NCBI GenBank assembly: GCA_963170185.1
Contig: CAUJGS010000037.1
Coordinates: forward strand, 1 to 54,670
Origin: Bdellovibrionota bacterium
GTDB taxonomy: Bacteria > Bdellovibrionota > Bdellovibrionia > Bdellovibrionales > JAMPXM01
Direction of reading: 5' to 3'
DNA: 54,670 nt
The translations under genes were made by a program, and so were the position numbers. Each line of letters begins with the position of its first letter. Position 1 is the stretch's first letter. Below the pieces are notes generated by a model. The model did not search any database, was not told the DNA's origin, and saw only the letters and a program-made list of their open reading frames with translations. Of this stretch, positions 1-8,583 are shown piece after piece.

Positions 1-19
1 TTCCGATAAGTTACAAAAG

Positions 20-1213
20 ATGTCGAATTCCACACCAAAAGACTCTGACAAAAACTCTCTCACGATGGCTGAGCAAACTCAGATCGCCGAGTCGCTTCAC
101 TCATTCACGATCATCTCCAGCACCGACGCTCGCGGTGTTATCAATTACGTCAACGATCTCTTTTGCGAGATCTCCGGTTACACGCGCGAAGAGCTCATCG
201 GAAAAACCCACCAGGTCGTCAATTCCGGATTCCACTCCAAAGAGTTTTTTGGCGGAATGTGGGCCACCATTAAGTCTGGAAAAGTCTGGCAAGGCGAAAT
301 TCAAAATCGCAAAAAAAACGGCGATATCTACTGGGTCCGATCCTACATTGTGCCCCTGATCGACGAAAAAGGCGTCACTCAGCGATTCATTTCGTTTCGT
401 ACGGACGTCACGCAAGAAAAACAAGACCATGCCGAACTCGAGGCGGAACGCATCCGCAACATTCATCTCGGCCGCCTGACTTCACTTGGCGAAATGGCTA
501 GCAATGTTGCCCATGAAATCAATAACCCACTCACCGTGATTTCGGGCTCGCTCGACATGATCCGCTCCAGCCTCACTCGGCTAAAGGAAGTCCCCGATAC
601 TCCTGCCATCACCGTGACGCAGCTAAAATCAAGCGTCGATCGCGCCGAACGCGCCCTCAGGCAAGTCGACCGCATCACCAAAATCATATACGGATTAAAG
701 CGTTTTTCACGGCAAGACGATCCCGTGAAAAACAAAGTCGCACTTCGCGAAATCTACCGTTCGGTCTCGGAGCTCTGCTCGGAAAAAATCCGCAACAATC
801 AGGTGCAGCTCCGCCTGCAGCCGACGGATCTCATCTTGGAGTGCAACAGTATTCAGATCGAACAAGTTCTGGTGAATCTCATCGGCAACGCCGTTGACGA
901 GATCAAAAATCGTCCAGAGCGCTGGATCGAAATCTCGTCACACCAAACCGAAAAGCACGTCGAAATTCGCGTGACGGACTCCGGCGACGGCATTGCACCG
1001 GAAGTCGCAAAACGACTTGCCGAGCCGTTTTTCACCACCAAGGACCCTGGCCACGGCACGGGACTGGGCCTCAGTATCACTCGCACAATAATTCAGCAAC
1101 ACGGTGGCACCTTCTACTACGATCCCACCTGTCCCAATACCCGCTTCGTGATCTGCCTACCGGCAACAGCCGTGGTGAATCCGATGGAACAAGATACCCA
1201 AGAAGTCGCCTAG
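20..1213 (+). CDS. PAS-domain sensor histidine kinase (Aer-like PAS)
   Basis: A 397-residue histidine kinase. Residues about 25-130 form a PAS plus PAC domain whose wording (YVNDLFCEISGY, then KNGDIYWV) matches the aerotaxis-receptor type. The dimerisation helix carries AHEINNPL with the phospho-acceptor His near residue 165. The ATPase domain shows NLIGNAVDE, DSGDG and GTGLGLS, so it should be catalytically complete. No membrane segment is visible, so sensing is probably cytoplasmic; a redox or oxygen ligand is inferred only from the Aer resemblance. No response regulator lies beside it in this window. No clear ribosome site precedes the ATG at 20; an in-frame ATG at 65 is the alternative start. 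Confidence 0.93.
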   Translation: MSNSTPKDSDKNSLTMAEQTQIAESLHSFTIISSTDARGVINYVNDLFCEISGYTREELIGKTHQVVNSGFHSKEFFGGMWATIKSGKVWQGEIQNRKKNGDIYWVRSYIVPLIDEKGVTQRFISFRTDVTQEKQDHAELEAERIRNIHLGRLTSLGEMASNVAHEINNPLTVISGSLDMIRSSLTRLKEVPDTPAITVTQLKSSVDRAERALRQVDRITKIIYGLKRFSRQDDPVKNKVALREIYRSVSELCSEKIRNNQVQLRLQPTDLILECNSIQIEQVLVNLIGNAVDEIKNRPERWIEISSHQTEKHVEIRVTDSGDGIAPEVAKRLAEPFFTTKDPGHGTGLGLSITRTIIQQHGGTFYYDPTCPNTRFVICLPATAVVNPMEQDTQEVA

Positions 1214-1292
1214 TTTTTCGGCTGCGTCGCCAATGACGCCGCACTACTTTGCTTTCACCACTCTCCTATGCTCTGATCGTCCGTGCAAACAC

Positions 1293-1304
1293 GCTCATAT
1301 GAGC
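1293..1304. promoter_or_regulatory. 12-bp perfect palindrome upstream of the small barrel gene
   Basis: GCTCATATGAGC is self-complementary and lies 18 bases before the ATG of the outer-membrane protein gene, just before its AGGAG site. It could be an operator or an mRNA hairpin near the ribosome site. No regulator is known to me for it. Confidence 0.3.
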
Positions 1305-1322
1305 TGACGATAGGAGTACGAA

Positions 1323-1943
1323 ATGAAAAATATGTTTCGCCCAATGACGACCTTCACAACACTTGCCCTCGCGGCGCTCGTCGGTGGCATTGCTCTTGGC
1401 GCCGTAACAGCCCGAGCCAGCACAAATCTCTCGGTTCGTGAATCGACCTCGACATCGACTTTCCCGACGCCTCGCGAAGTTTTGCAAGAGGGTCTAAATC
1501 CCCATATCGATGTGACCATGGGACTTACAAGTCCCGAGGGCAGCTACAACAGCGGTGCGGAATATGGTTTCGGATTTGGTTTCCAACCCTATGTTCCATT
1601 CGGCCTCGGCATGTCGATGACTCACTCTTCGAACACATCGAAGTACAAAGACACTCGCAGCATCGAACGCACGACCGTTCTCGTACGCGGCTCTTACCAT
1701 TTCGCTGGTGATATCCCGCTGATCAAGTACAGCCACATCGGCATCGCAACCGGCCCTGTGATCAATCAAGACGCCACCTATTTCGGTCTTGCGCCGATCA
1801 TCGGTTTCGACATTCCAGTTCAAGAATGGATTGGCGAATATATCTCGTACGTCTCGGTTGGCGTCGAAGCGAAATACCTCATGGTTTCCAATAATGAGTC
1901 CGACGGCCTCACAGTGAACGGCGCTCTCAAATACTGGTTCTAA
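1323..1943 (+). CDS. Small outer-membrane beta-barrel protein
   Basis: A 206-residue protein with an N-terminal signal peptide (hydrophobic core about 12-28, likely cut near ARAS). The rest alternates polar and hydrophobic residues with many Gly and aromatic residues (GFGFGFQPYVPFGLG), and the chain ends in LKYWF, the terminal-aromatic signal recognised by the BAM assembly machinery. This fits an 8-stranded barrel of the OmpW/OmpA-barrel size class, inserted in the outer membrane. Exact function is unknown. An AGGAG site lies 7 bases before the ATG, and a strong terminator follows, so it is probably a single-gene transcript. Confidence 0.8.
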   Translation: MKNMFRPMTTFTTLALAALVGGIALGAVTARASTNLSVRESTSTSTFPTPREVLQEGLNPHIDVTMGLTSPEGSYNSGAEYGFGFGFQPYVPFGLGMSMTHSSNTSKYKDTRSIERTTVLVRGSYHFAGDIPLIKYSHIGIATGPVINQDATYFGLAPIIGFDIPVQEWIGEYISYVSVGVEAKYLMVSNNESDGLTVNGALKYWF

Positions 1944-1982
1944 TCACGACTTAGAGTCCGAACCACACGGAAACTTCACATA

Positions 1983-2016
1983 AGAAAGTCGGGGGAAACC
2001 CCGACTTTCTCTTTTT
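1983..2016 (+). terminator. Rho-independent terminator after the small barrel gene
   Basis: Twelve perfect base pairs (AGAAAGTCGGGG with CCCCGACTTTCT) closed by a GAAA tetraloop and followed by CTTTTT. It lies 40 bases after the stop codon of the outer-membrane protein. Confidence 0.92.
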
Positions 2017-2112
2017 GAAACACCTCGAAGTTCAAAAAACACCGTCCAAAGTCCGATAAGTCAATTGAAGGACCTTAGGCGAGAAATCGTCAATCGTGGC
2101 ACGTAAGCGGGT

Positions 2113-4857
2113 GTGAAGGTGTTTGTCGTAGGCCAAGCTCTAGTTCGTATATCCCTCTATGGCGTTTTGGCGCTAATGGTCCTGCCGTCTTCTAAAGTCC
2201 ACGGCAAGGCCGACGACGAGTCTCAAACCGCTCGCAAACTCAGCGCTCCGTTTCGTGAACCACAACGGCCGCGCGTAGATCCTCGCCCGTTAACAATGGC
2301 AGAAAAGGCCGCCGACAGAAGCCGAGTCTGGCTCGGTTGCGCCTACCATAGAAACTTCTCTTCAGGCGATCAATGTGACTCGTCGACCTGGCACGGTCGC
2401 GCCGTACTAGACGGCGTCGAGCTTTGTCAAAAAGCCGTCTCCAATCCCGTCTGCAAAGAGATGATCAGCAAAGACTCCAATCTCGCCGATGGTCTTCGCA
2501 AATGTGACGTCGCCTCCGTTTGCCAATACAACAGTTTCAATTCCGAAAACCTCGACTTTAAGAAGTGTCGTGAGGGCTACATCCTCGGCACCGGAGAACT
2601 CTTGGTCGGCCTTGGCGAAGGCCTTATGTACCTGGGAACCGGAGCCGTCGAGCTTGTCAAAGCAGGCCGGCGGGAGTCCGACGAACGCTACCGCTTTCTA
2701 AAATCCTGTGTCACACGCGAGTGCAAGCTTCAGGTCGCACGAGATATCCACCCCGCGCTTGGCATGACTCGATTTCCGGAACTCGAAAGTCTCATAGCTC
2801 AATCCGACAAATACACCGCCACCTGGATCGATCTCGAGCGCAAACGACTTGAAGCCAATTACTTCGCCCGCCAAAGGAATCCGGTACCAAAATCCATGTG
2901 GCAACGCGCACAGGAAGCCGAAGCCTATGCGCACGAGCGCGAGGTCAGCGGATACGAGCAGCCAGAGTCGAAGATTTTCGAAACAGCTCTGCTCGCGATC
3001 GAAAAGAAAATCGAAGGTCTTGAGTGCTTTGACCTCGCAACACAAGCGCAACTCGTTTGCTGGGGAGCCGCCTACATCGTCGACCCCACGATCGTCGCCG
3101 GAGCTGCAGCCAAGGGCTCGGCCCTTGCCAGAATGGCCGCCACTCATATGGCCGAAAGTGCGGCTTCGCTTCGTAGCCTGCAGGCTGTTCGCAGTTTCCA
3201 ATCGCGAGTTGTGGCGCTTGAACAAACCGTCGGCAAAGTCATCGCCGAAGTACCGATGAGAGGTTTACCACCTTCGATGCGAGTCGTGCGTTATCAAAAC
3301 GATCTTGGCGAAGAGATTCTCGCCCTTGAACGCGCGATCACCATGCCCGGTGGCGAAGTAAGGAAAACGATACGCGAGCTTCCTATCGACCCTATGACTG
3401 GAACATTTGACGCCAATTTTCCCGTGGCACGTGAGTTCTTAGAAACCATGGTTCGGGATCTCAACGGCAAAGTCACTTTGGCCGTCATCGACATCGACAA
3501 TCTCGGCTATGTCTCAAAAAACTTCACTCATGGCTTTCGCGGCACGGCCGCCGAGATGCGTGCAAACTCCATGAGAATCGGCGACCGATATATTCAAGCT
3601 GTCGCCAAAGCCTTAAAAGACGTCGTGGGCGACAAGGGGCAAATCTGGCGAACAGGTGGCGACGAGTTCGCACTTGTGCTTCATGAAACCGATCCACAAA
3701 AGGCGAAGGCCCTTCTTGATCAGATAGCTCGGCGCGTGCGCGAAAGCGATGTCCGCGCCATCTTCACTGAAGAGTCTCGCGTGCGCGCTCAAGCCTATCG
3801 CGAAGCAACCGTCAACGGCACGGCCAGCGCGACCAGCGCCGCCGATTTTCGTTTAGGCTATGCGCCCTACTCTCAGCCAAATGTCTCTATCGGTTCAGTG
3901 ATCGTAAACAACGAAAACCTTGCCAATGCGTTTTCCATGGCGGAACGCCAAGCAAGCGCGCACAAGATTGCGACCAAAGAGCAATTCGCCGCGGACACGA
4001 CAAAATACGGCGGCTCCGCCCCCGCAAGCGACGCCACACCTCGCCTAAGCTTCATTGCACCTACAAGCCTCCCCGCAAACGGCACCGAAGTCGTCGCTCT
4101 TACAAACAACCATCCGGCGTCGGTCTTAAGAAACGCCCAGACCACGATCAATGAAACCCGATCGCGCGAAGTTTTCCGTGTCGGAGAGTACTCGATCGTC
4201 GAATACCGAAACGACATCGGAGACTCCGTCTTACGCGGCGAACACTTCTTCAATCGAACAGATGGCACGCGCACCTTCACCGCACCGGAACTCTTCACCA
4301 ACACAAAAACCGGCCTCTTGGACGGACGACACGTTCGGACTCGCGATATCTTAGAGACCTTCGCGCGTTCCGAGCGTACGCCCAATCGAGGCGCGATTTG
4401 GATCAATGCCGAAAACCTCGGCCTCGCTAACAACTTCGCAGCCGGAGGAATGGCCACGGGAGACCGACTCTTGGGACGAACCGCCGCGATTTTAAAAGAG
4501 GTGTCGGATCAAAGCCGAATCCCAGTGAAAATGTCGGGCTCGGAGTTTCTTGTCCTTGCCGAGAACGTCAACTCGAGCCAGCTACGAACCTTCACCCAGC
4601 GCCTGCAAACACGCCTCAATACGGATGCTGAAATTCGAGGCATCTACGATGCCCAGGAGCGATTTTTACGACAGCGCCTCGAGCAAGCACGCAGCGGTCA
4701 AGGGCCCGATCGCTCGATTCAAAATGCCGAAGCCGCGCTTGAGAAGTTTCTCACCGCTCGCGATCGCCTGTTTTCTATTCACGAAACCACGATTCATGGC
4801 TCTGAATCTCTTGCCGCCGTCCTTGGCCGAACACGCGGCCAGCGCTACCCCGACTGA
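2113..4857 (+). CDS. Large exported-looking protein with tandem GGDEF domains
   Basis: A 914-residue protein started by GTG. It begins with a signal-peptide-like segment (basic start, hydrophobic core about 7-26), then a Cys-rich region to about residue 155 and a long Ala-rich helical middle. At about 425-620 sits a GGDEF domain with the metal-site AVIDIDN, RIGDRYIQ and an intact GGDEF at 515-519. No RxxD inhibitory site is seen in front of it. A second copy at about 720-900 keeps the fold (INAENLG, TGDRLLG) but reads SGSEF at 808-812, so it should be inactive. GGDEF domains make cyclic di-GMP in the cytoplasm; whether the middle hydrophobic stretches bring this one back inside is unclear. 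An in-frame ATG at 2176 would remove the signal. Confidence 0.85.
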   Translation: MKVFVVGQALVRISLYGVLALMVLPSSKVHGKADDESQTARKLSAPFREPQRPRVDPRPLTMAEKAADRSRVWLGCAYHRNFSSGDQCDSSTWHGRAVLDGVELCQKAVSNPVCKEMISKDSNLADGLRKCDVASVCQYNSFNSENLDFKKCREGYILGTGELLVGLGEGLMYLGTGAVELVKAGRRESDERYRFLKSCVTRECKLQVARDIHPALGMTRFPELESLIAQSDKYTATWIDLERKRLEANYFARQRNPVPKSMWQRAQEAEAYAHEREVSGYEQPESKIFETALLAIEKKIEGLECFDLATQAQLVCWGAAYIVDPTIVAGAAAKGSALARMAATHMAESAASLRSLQAVRSFQSRVVALEQTVGKVIAEVPMRGLPPSMRVVRYQNDLGEEILALERAITMPGGEVRKTIRELPIDPMTGTFDANFPVAREFLETMVRDLNGKVTLAVIDIDNLGYVSKNFTHGFRGTAAEMRANSMRIGDRYIQAVAKALKDVVGDKGQIWRTGGDEFALVLHETDPQKAKALLDQIARRVRESDVRAIFTEESRVRAQAYREATVNGTASATSAADFRLGYAPYSQPNVSIGSVIVNNENLANAFSMAERQASAHKIATKEQFAADTTKYGGSAPASDATPRLSFIAPTSLPANGTEVVALTNNHPASVLRNAQTTINETRSREVFRVGEYSIVEYRNDIGDSVLRGEHFFNRTDGTRTFTAPELFTNTKTGLLDGRHVRTRDILETFARSERTPNRGAIWINAENLGLANNFAAGGMATGDRLLGRTAAILKEVSDQSRIPVKMSGSEFLVLAENVNSSQLRTFTQRLQTRLNTDAEIRGIYDAQERFLRQRLEQARSGQGPDRSIQNAEAALEKFLTARDRLFSIHETTIHGSESLAAVLGRTRGQRYPD

Positions 4858-4938
4858 CGCTCGGCATCCAGCCTTTGACGAATTTCCAATTCACGAGCAA
4901 AACTCGAGTCGTTCTAACGACGAATGGAGTTTTGCCTT

Positions 4939-5541
4939 ATGAAGCCTGCCTTCACATTGAAAACCTTGGTCGCGACTGCGATCGCACTGACAATTTCGCT
5001 TTCGACAGCGGTTATATTTGCCCATGATGAGCATGGCGCCGAAGGTGGCCACGAAGGCGGCGGCCATCACTTCGTGCCAAAGGCCAATCCAGCTCCGACC
5101 GAGCCTTCTAAAACTTACTCCGGTCACCAGCCGATCGATGTGAATCACGGAATCACATTCAACCGCGGCACCTATGGCGCACCAAACCCCGAGATCGAAG
5201 CGTGGGCGAAAAACTCGACATGGGCTGTTGGACTATCCGAGCGCCCGTATCCATACGCTGACAAAGCCCACTTCATCACGACACTGAACGAACGCATCCA
5301 GCACTTCGAACACGCTGTTTGGAACTGGGGCCGCAAGACGGAAAAGACGAAGCCAGAAGTCGTCGAGTACGCAGAGAAAGCGACTGCGGAAATCACGCCG
5401 CGAATCGAAGCGGCTCGCAAGGCATGGAAGGCCGCGAAGTCGGCAGGCAAGTCGGATTGGGAGAAGGCACAAGACGAAGCCAAGCGTTCGTTCTTGGAGC
5501 TACAGAGCTACTACTATAGCCTGCACCGCAACGTTCGTTAA
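4939..5541 (+). CDS. Secreted protein with a His/Gly-rich N-terminus, unknown function
   Basis: About 200 residues. The start at 4939 is preferred over the ATG at 4924 because GGAG lies 8-9 bases before it and the product then opens with a clean signal peptide (basic KPAFTLK, hydrophobic core, cut near IFA). The mature N-terminus is HDEHGAEGGHEGGGHH, a likely metal-binding stretch. The rest is polar and helical with many Lys, Glu and Ala, ending in a Tyr-rich helix. I recognise no family. It is probably periplasmic. Its stop codon overlaps that of the convergent PilZ gene by 4 bases. Confidence 0.75.
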   Translation: MKPAFTLKTLVATAIALTISLSTAVIFAHDEHGAEGGHEGGGHHFVPKANPAPTEPSKTYSGHQPIDVNHGITFNRGTYGAPNPEIEAWAKNSTWAVGLSERPYPYADKAHFITTLNERIQHFEHAVWNWGRKTEKTKPEVVEYAEKATAEITPRIEAARKAWKAAKSAGKSDWEKAQDEAKRSFLELQSYYYSLHRNVR

Positions 5542-6215
5542 TAAGCTGCAATGAAGCGGATGCCAGCCATCTGCTGTTTCACACCCATGAACTGGTCGAC
5601 GAAGCCACCACTGAATGTCGACCAGACGATCTTAGCTTCGACCTTATGAAACTTACCAGGCTCGGATGACGAGCCATAGACGATCTGCACCGAATCTTTT
5701 GGCTGAAACTTGTTGAGACTTGCAACCGAAAGCCTTGCTCCCATCTGAGCAAAATCCAAAAACTGCGCGCGATGCACCACGCCGTTTCGATCGATGATTT
5801 GCACCATCCCCTCTCGTCGGGCGCGCGGGTGCAAACGGTGCTGAGATTCCTCTCCGCGATGCATTTTTTCGACGATCGCCGGAAGATCCGCCACTTCCAA
5901 AGGTTCCTGCAGAATTTTAAACCGCTCCATCCCGGTCGACTTCACGCGCGCCGAGGGATCTACCTCTCGTGCCAAAACCACGACCGTGGACTTATGAAAA
6001 CGACGTAGAGCCTTGTTGGCCATCACGATGTGACGATCCGTGAAATGCGGAATTCGCATCAACAACACGTCAGTCGGAAACGAAACCAGCCCGTGTACGA
6101 CAGACTCCATCGAAAGAAACTCTCGCATGGTAAAACGCATCGGATTGCGAAATGCGGCTCGAACTTTATCGAGATCGGCACCAGGAGCTGAAACCAACGC
6201 GATCCTCACCAACAT
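5538..6215 (-). CDS. PilZ-domain protein with receiver-like N-terminal half
   Basis: A 225-residue cytosolic protein. Residues about 1-120 look like a response-regulator receiver fold (IALVSA start, VLLMRI strand, VVVLARE strand, then ILQEPL) but lack the acidic pocket, so phosphorylation is unlikely. Residues about 130-225 are a PilZ domain with the HPRARREG arginine motif and DFAQMGARL in place of the D/NxSxxG motif, both known to bind cyclic di-GMP. It is probably an effector of cyclic di-GMP; the GGDEF gene is close by, but a functional link is inference. GGGAGG precedes the ATG. The gene ends within the stop codon of the convergent neighbour. Confidence 0.85.
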   Translation of the reverse strand: MLVRIALVSAPGADLDKVRAAFRNPMRFTMREFLSMESVVHGLVSFPTDVLLMRIPHFTDRHIVMANKALRRFHKSTVVVLAREVDPSARVKSTGMERFKILQEPLEVADLPAIVEKMHRGEESQHRLHPRARREGMVQIIDRNGVVHRAQFLDFAQMGARLSVASLNKFQPKDSVQIVYGSSSEPGKFHKVEAKIVWSTFSGGFVDQFMGVKQQMAGIRFIAAY

Positions 6216-6343
6216 CCAAGCCTCCCGTTACACGAGCCATTGCGTTCTCCTCTATATGAGAAGCAAAAAAGGGCCCACACCTTCAGCCACCCTATTCGAG
6301 TTTGCTCGTGCGGACCCTGGCAGGTGCCTACTGGCTAGACACT

Positions 6344-6358
6344 GTCTCAATATGAGAT
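6344..6358. promoter_or_regulatory. Inverted repeat GTCTCA-N3-TGAGAT upstream of the PilZ gene
   Basis: Half-sites GTCTCA and TGAGAT flank ATA. The site lies about 130 bases before the PilZ start and just beyond the stop of the lipoprotein-like gene. Two more sites of the same form occur at 28973 and 37692, so it may be a shared operator. Confidence 0.35.
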
Positions 6359-6367
6359 CTCGCTATC

Positions 6368-7090
6368 TCAGCGAGGAGCGCAAACCGAAGCGCCAGTCTC
6401 TGGGCTACAACCCGACCACGAAGTCGATTTGCAAGTGCCGCCATTGGCATCGGTCTTCCACTTGCCCGATTGCATACAAGCTTTCCAAGCTGGGCTTGTA
6501 ACATCAGCCATCTGCATCTTTGTTTCGTTCATGATCTTGTTCACAAGATCTTCGGCCATCGAACGGCTAACCGCGAGCACAGCCGCCACTTTTTCAAGCG
6601 CCTCTTTCGAAGGAAGCTGGTAGCGTGCGACACGTTTCAAGTCGTCACCCTGAAGCCCAAGAGCCTCCATCGCCGACGTCTCACCTTTTGCAGCCTGCAC
6701 CAAGAGATCGTTCAGACGAGCTGCCGACTCCATGGGAAGCGCGTACTTCTGAGCCAATTGCGACACGGCGACGTCTTGCTTAAGTGGAGAGTTTGCATCC
6801 AAGATGATACCGCTGTCATAGCGACGTGCGCACGAATCCCAAACTTGGTCGCAGTCGCGATGCACACGTCCCCAACGGTCGCGTGTCGAACGGCAAACCG
6901 TGCGGTAACCGCCATGGCAACGATCCGTTGCCGAGTCGATAGCGATGGCGCCTGCAACGATCGCAATCGTGCCGCCGATGACGCGTGCGTCGTCTGAGTC
7001 ACACGCTGTCGTCCCCATGACGACCGATGCTGCCATTGCCAGCGTGACGCCCATTTGGCCCACACGTTTCAAAACTGTTTTACGGATCAT
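6368..7090 (-). CDS. Lipoprotein-like secreted protein, unknown function
   Basis: About 240 residues. The ATG at 7090 is chosen because AGGGGG lies 4 bases before it and the product opens with a signal sequence ending in MGTTAC, an imperfect lipobox. A hydrophobic glycine-zipper-like stretch follows (VIGGTIAIVAGAIAID), then a Cys-paired loop (CHGGYRTVCR, RDCDQVWDSCARR). The second half is helical and polar, with a last Cys-rich tail. The glycine-rich stretch suggests membrane association. I recognise no characterised family. The gene is divergent from the NTF2-like gene, with about 180 bases between starts. Confidence 0.75.
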   Translation of the reverse strand: MIRKTVLKRVGQMGVTLAMAASVVMGTTACDSDDARVIGGTIAIVAGAIAIDSATDRCHGGYRTVCRSTRDRWGRVHRDCDQVWDSCARRYDSGIILDANSPLKQDVAVSQLAQKYALPMESAARLNDLLVQAAKGETSAMEALGLQGDDLKRVARYQLPSKEALEKVAAVLAVSRSMAEDLVNKIMNETKMQMADVTSPAWKACMQSGKWKTDANGGTCKSTSWSGCSPETGASVCAPR

Positions 7091-7268
7091 TTTTCCCCCT
7101 ACGATCGAGTGATTGGTGTTGTTTTGCCCATAAACTCTCGTTTCACGAGAATCCGGGCATGCAGCAGCACCCGGGTAGCAACACGAGTGCCAAGAAACTA
7201 ACGCGCAGCATGGTGCGCCTTGAAACCTGCCGCTACTCAACTCCGAAATCTCTCGGTATCGTTCTCTC

Positions 7269-7694
7269 ATGGATGGCAGGCTTGAAAAGTTCCTCGAGAA
7301 CTTCAACAAACTCGATCACGAACATCTCAACCTCTTAAGCTCGATGTACGCCGAGGACATTTCGTTCCTCGACCCGATCCACGAAATCCAAGGACGCGAG
7401 CCCCTGCGCCGCTACTTCGATCGCATGTACAAAAACACCATCGCCTGCCGTTTCGAGTGGGACTCGCGTCTGATGTTGGGTAACGAGGCGATGATCGCGT
7501 GGCGCATGGCGCTTCGGCACAAAAACCTCAACGGCGGCCGAGAGTTCTGGGTCCCAGGCGCTTCCCAGCTTCGCTTCCAACAAAGCGGCGACCTCGTTGT
7601 CTATCACCGCGATTTCTATGATGCCGGCTCACTGCTCTATGAGCGTCTTCCCGGTCTTTCTCAAGTTATCAAACTCATCAAATCCCAGGTTTGA
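7269..7694 (+). CDS. NTF2-like / SnoaL-like fold protein
   Basis: A 141-residue cytosolic protein with the pattern of the nuclear transport factor 2 superfamily: an N-terminal helix, YAEDISFLDPIHEIQGREPLRRYF, then a run of beta strands (CRFEWDSRLML, MIAWRMALRH, GASQLRF) and the late VVYHRDFYDA. This cone-shaped fold serves many small enzymes and binding proteins, so the substrate cannot be named. It is followed 4 bases later by a secreted protein gene and then hrpB on the same strand, so the three may be co-transcribed. Confidence 0.8.
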   Translation: MDGRLEKFLENFNKLDHEHLNLLSSMYAEDISFLDPIHEIQGREPLRRYFDRMYKNTIACRFEWDSRLMLGNEAMIAWRMALRHKNLNGGREFWVPGASQLRFQQSGDLVVYHRDFYDAGSLLYERLPGLSQVIKLIKSQV

Positions 7695-7698
7695 ACAT

Positions 7699-8583
7699 AT
7701 GAAGATGTCTTGGCTCTCCCACCGGATGATCCTAGCGCTCTCGCTTCTCCTTTCGGCCGGATCAATTAGCCTCACCAGGCACTCCGCGCATGCGCAAACC
7801 AAATCTCCGTCTCCCATCGAGCAAAAGGAATGTGTGCCAGCGGCCAAGCACATGTCTTTTCCCGTTCAACTTCGGTCCGGAAAAAAATTAGAGGCCAGGG
7901 TTTTAAAACCTGTTTTCGAAAGTCTTGCGAAGTCCCTTGCGCAAAGCCCGCTCAGTTCGCTTTGCGACTCCACGCCTCGTTTCGAATGCTGGGATCAAAA
8001 AGGAATTCCCGATGGCCGCCTCGACTTCATTGAACTCTCCAAAACACGCGTCTTGATGCGAGTCGCCTGCTCAATGGGAGCGTACAACGCTTCCTCCTAT
8101 TACGTGGCGTTTGGCATCGGCAACACACCAGCGGCCACCGCCGTCGCCAAGCGCGGAAAACCAAAAAACTCTCCTAGCGCCACCCAGCCGCTGCGAGGCC
8201 CAGCCCTGATTCTCTTCCCACACCACCCGGGACTCCTCAGCGGACCACACGCCTACTGGGGCCTTAAACCGCTGGAGGCGATCGTCGGTTCGCGCCTCTT
8301 TGATGAAAAAACCAATTCTCTTTTTGTCTACACCAAGGGGCTTGGGAACGGCACCATCGGGCACTTTCATCACTACAGCTTCAGCGCAAAAGACGGCTTA
8401 CCTCGTTTAAAAATCAGCGCCTCGAAAATTCTCGATGATGGAAAAGACGAATTTCATTTCGACCCCGTCAAGTCACGCTTTCCTCCGATGACCGCTTCTT
8501 GGGTTCGTTTTAAACCCAAGGGCGATCTTCGCGGCTGCCTTTCTGGCTTTCACGAGTTTGAGTGCAGCAAGATCACTCTATGA
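7699..8583 (+). CDS. Secreted protein of unknown function
   Basis: About 294 residues. The ATG at 7699 gives a clear signal peptide (KMSWLSHR, hydrophobic core, cut after AHA). The mature part has scattered Cys pairs (ECVPA, SSLCDSTPRFECWD, a C-terminal GCLSGFHEFEC) that may form disulfides in the periplasm. No catalytic motif or known family is recognised. It starts 4 bases after the NTF2-like gene, and its TGA overlaps the ATG of hrpB (ATGA), implying coupled translation even though the products act in different compartments. Confidence 0.72.
   Translation: MKMSWLSHRMILALSLLLSAGSISLTRHSAHAQTKSPSPIEQKECVPAAKHMSFPVQLRSGKKLEARVLKPVFESLAKSLAQSPLSSLCDSTPRFECWDQKGIPDGRLDFIELSKTRVLMRVACSMGAYNASSYYVAFGIGNTPAATAVAKRGKPKNSPSATQPLRGPALILFPHHPGLLSGPHAYWGLKPLEAIVGSRLFDEKTNSLFVYTKGLGNGTIGHFHHYSFSAKDGLPRLKISASKILDDGKDEFHFDPVKSRFPPMTASWVRFKPKGDLRGCLSGFHEFECSKITL

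Noticed and set aside
3873-4457. Long minus-strand open frame inside the GGDEF gene
   Set aside because: It lies wholly opposite a gene with clear domains, has no ribosome site, and its product shows no domain or signal; it is a by-product of codon bias.
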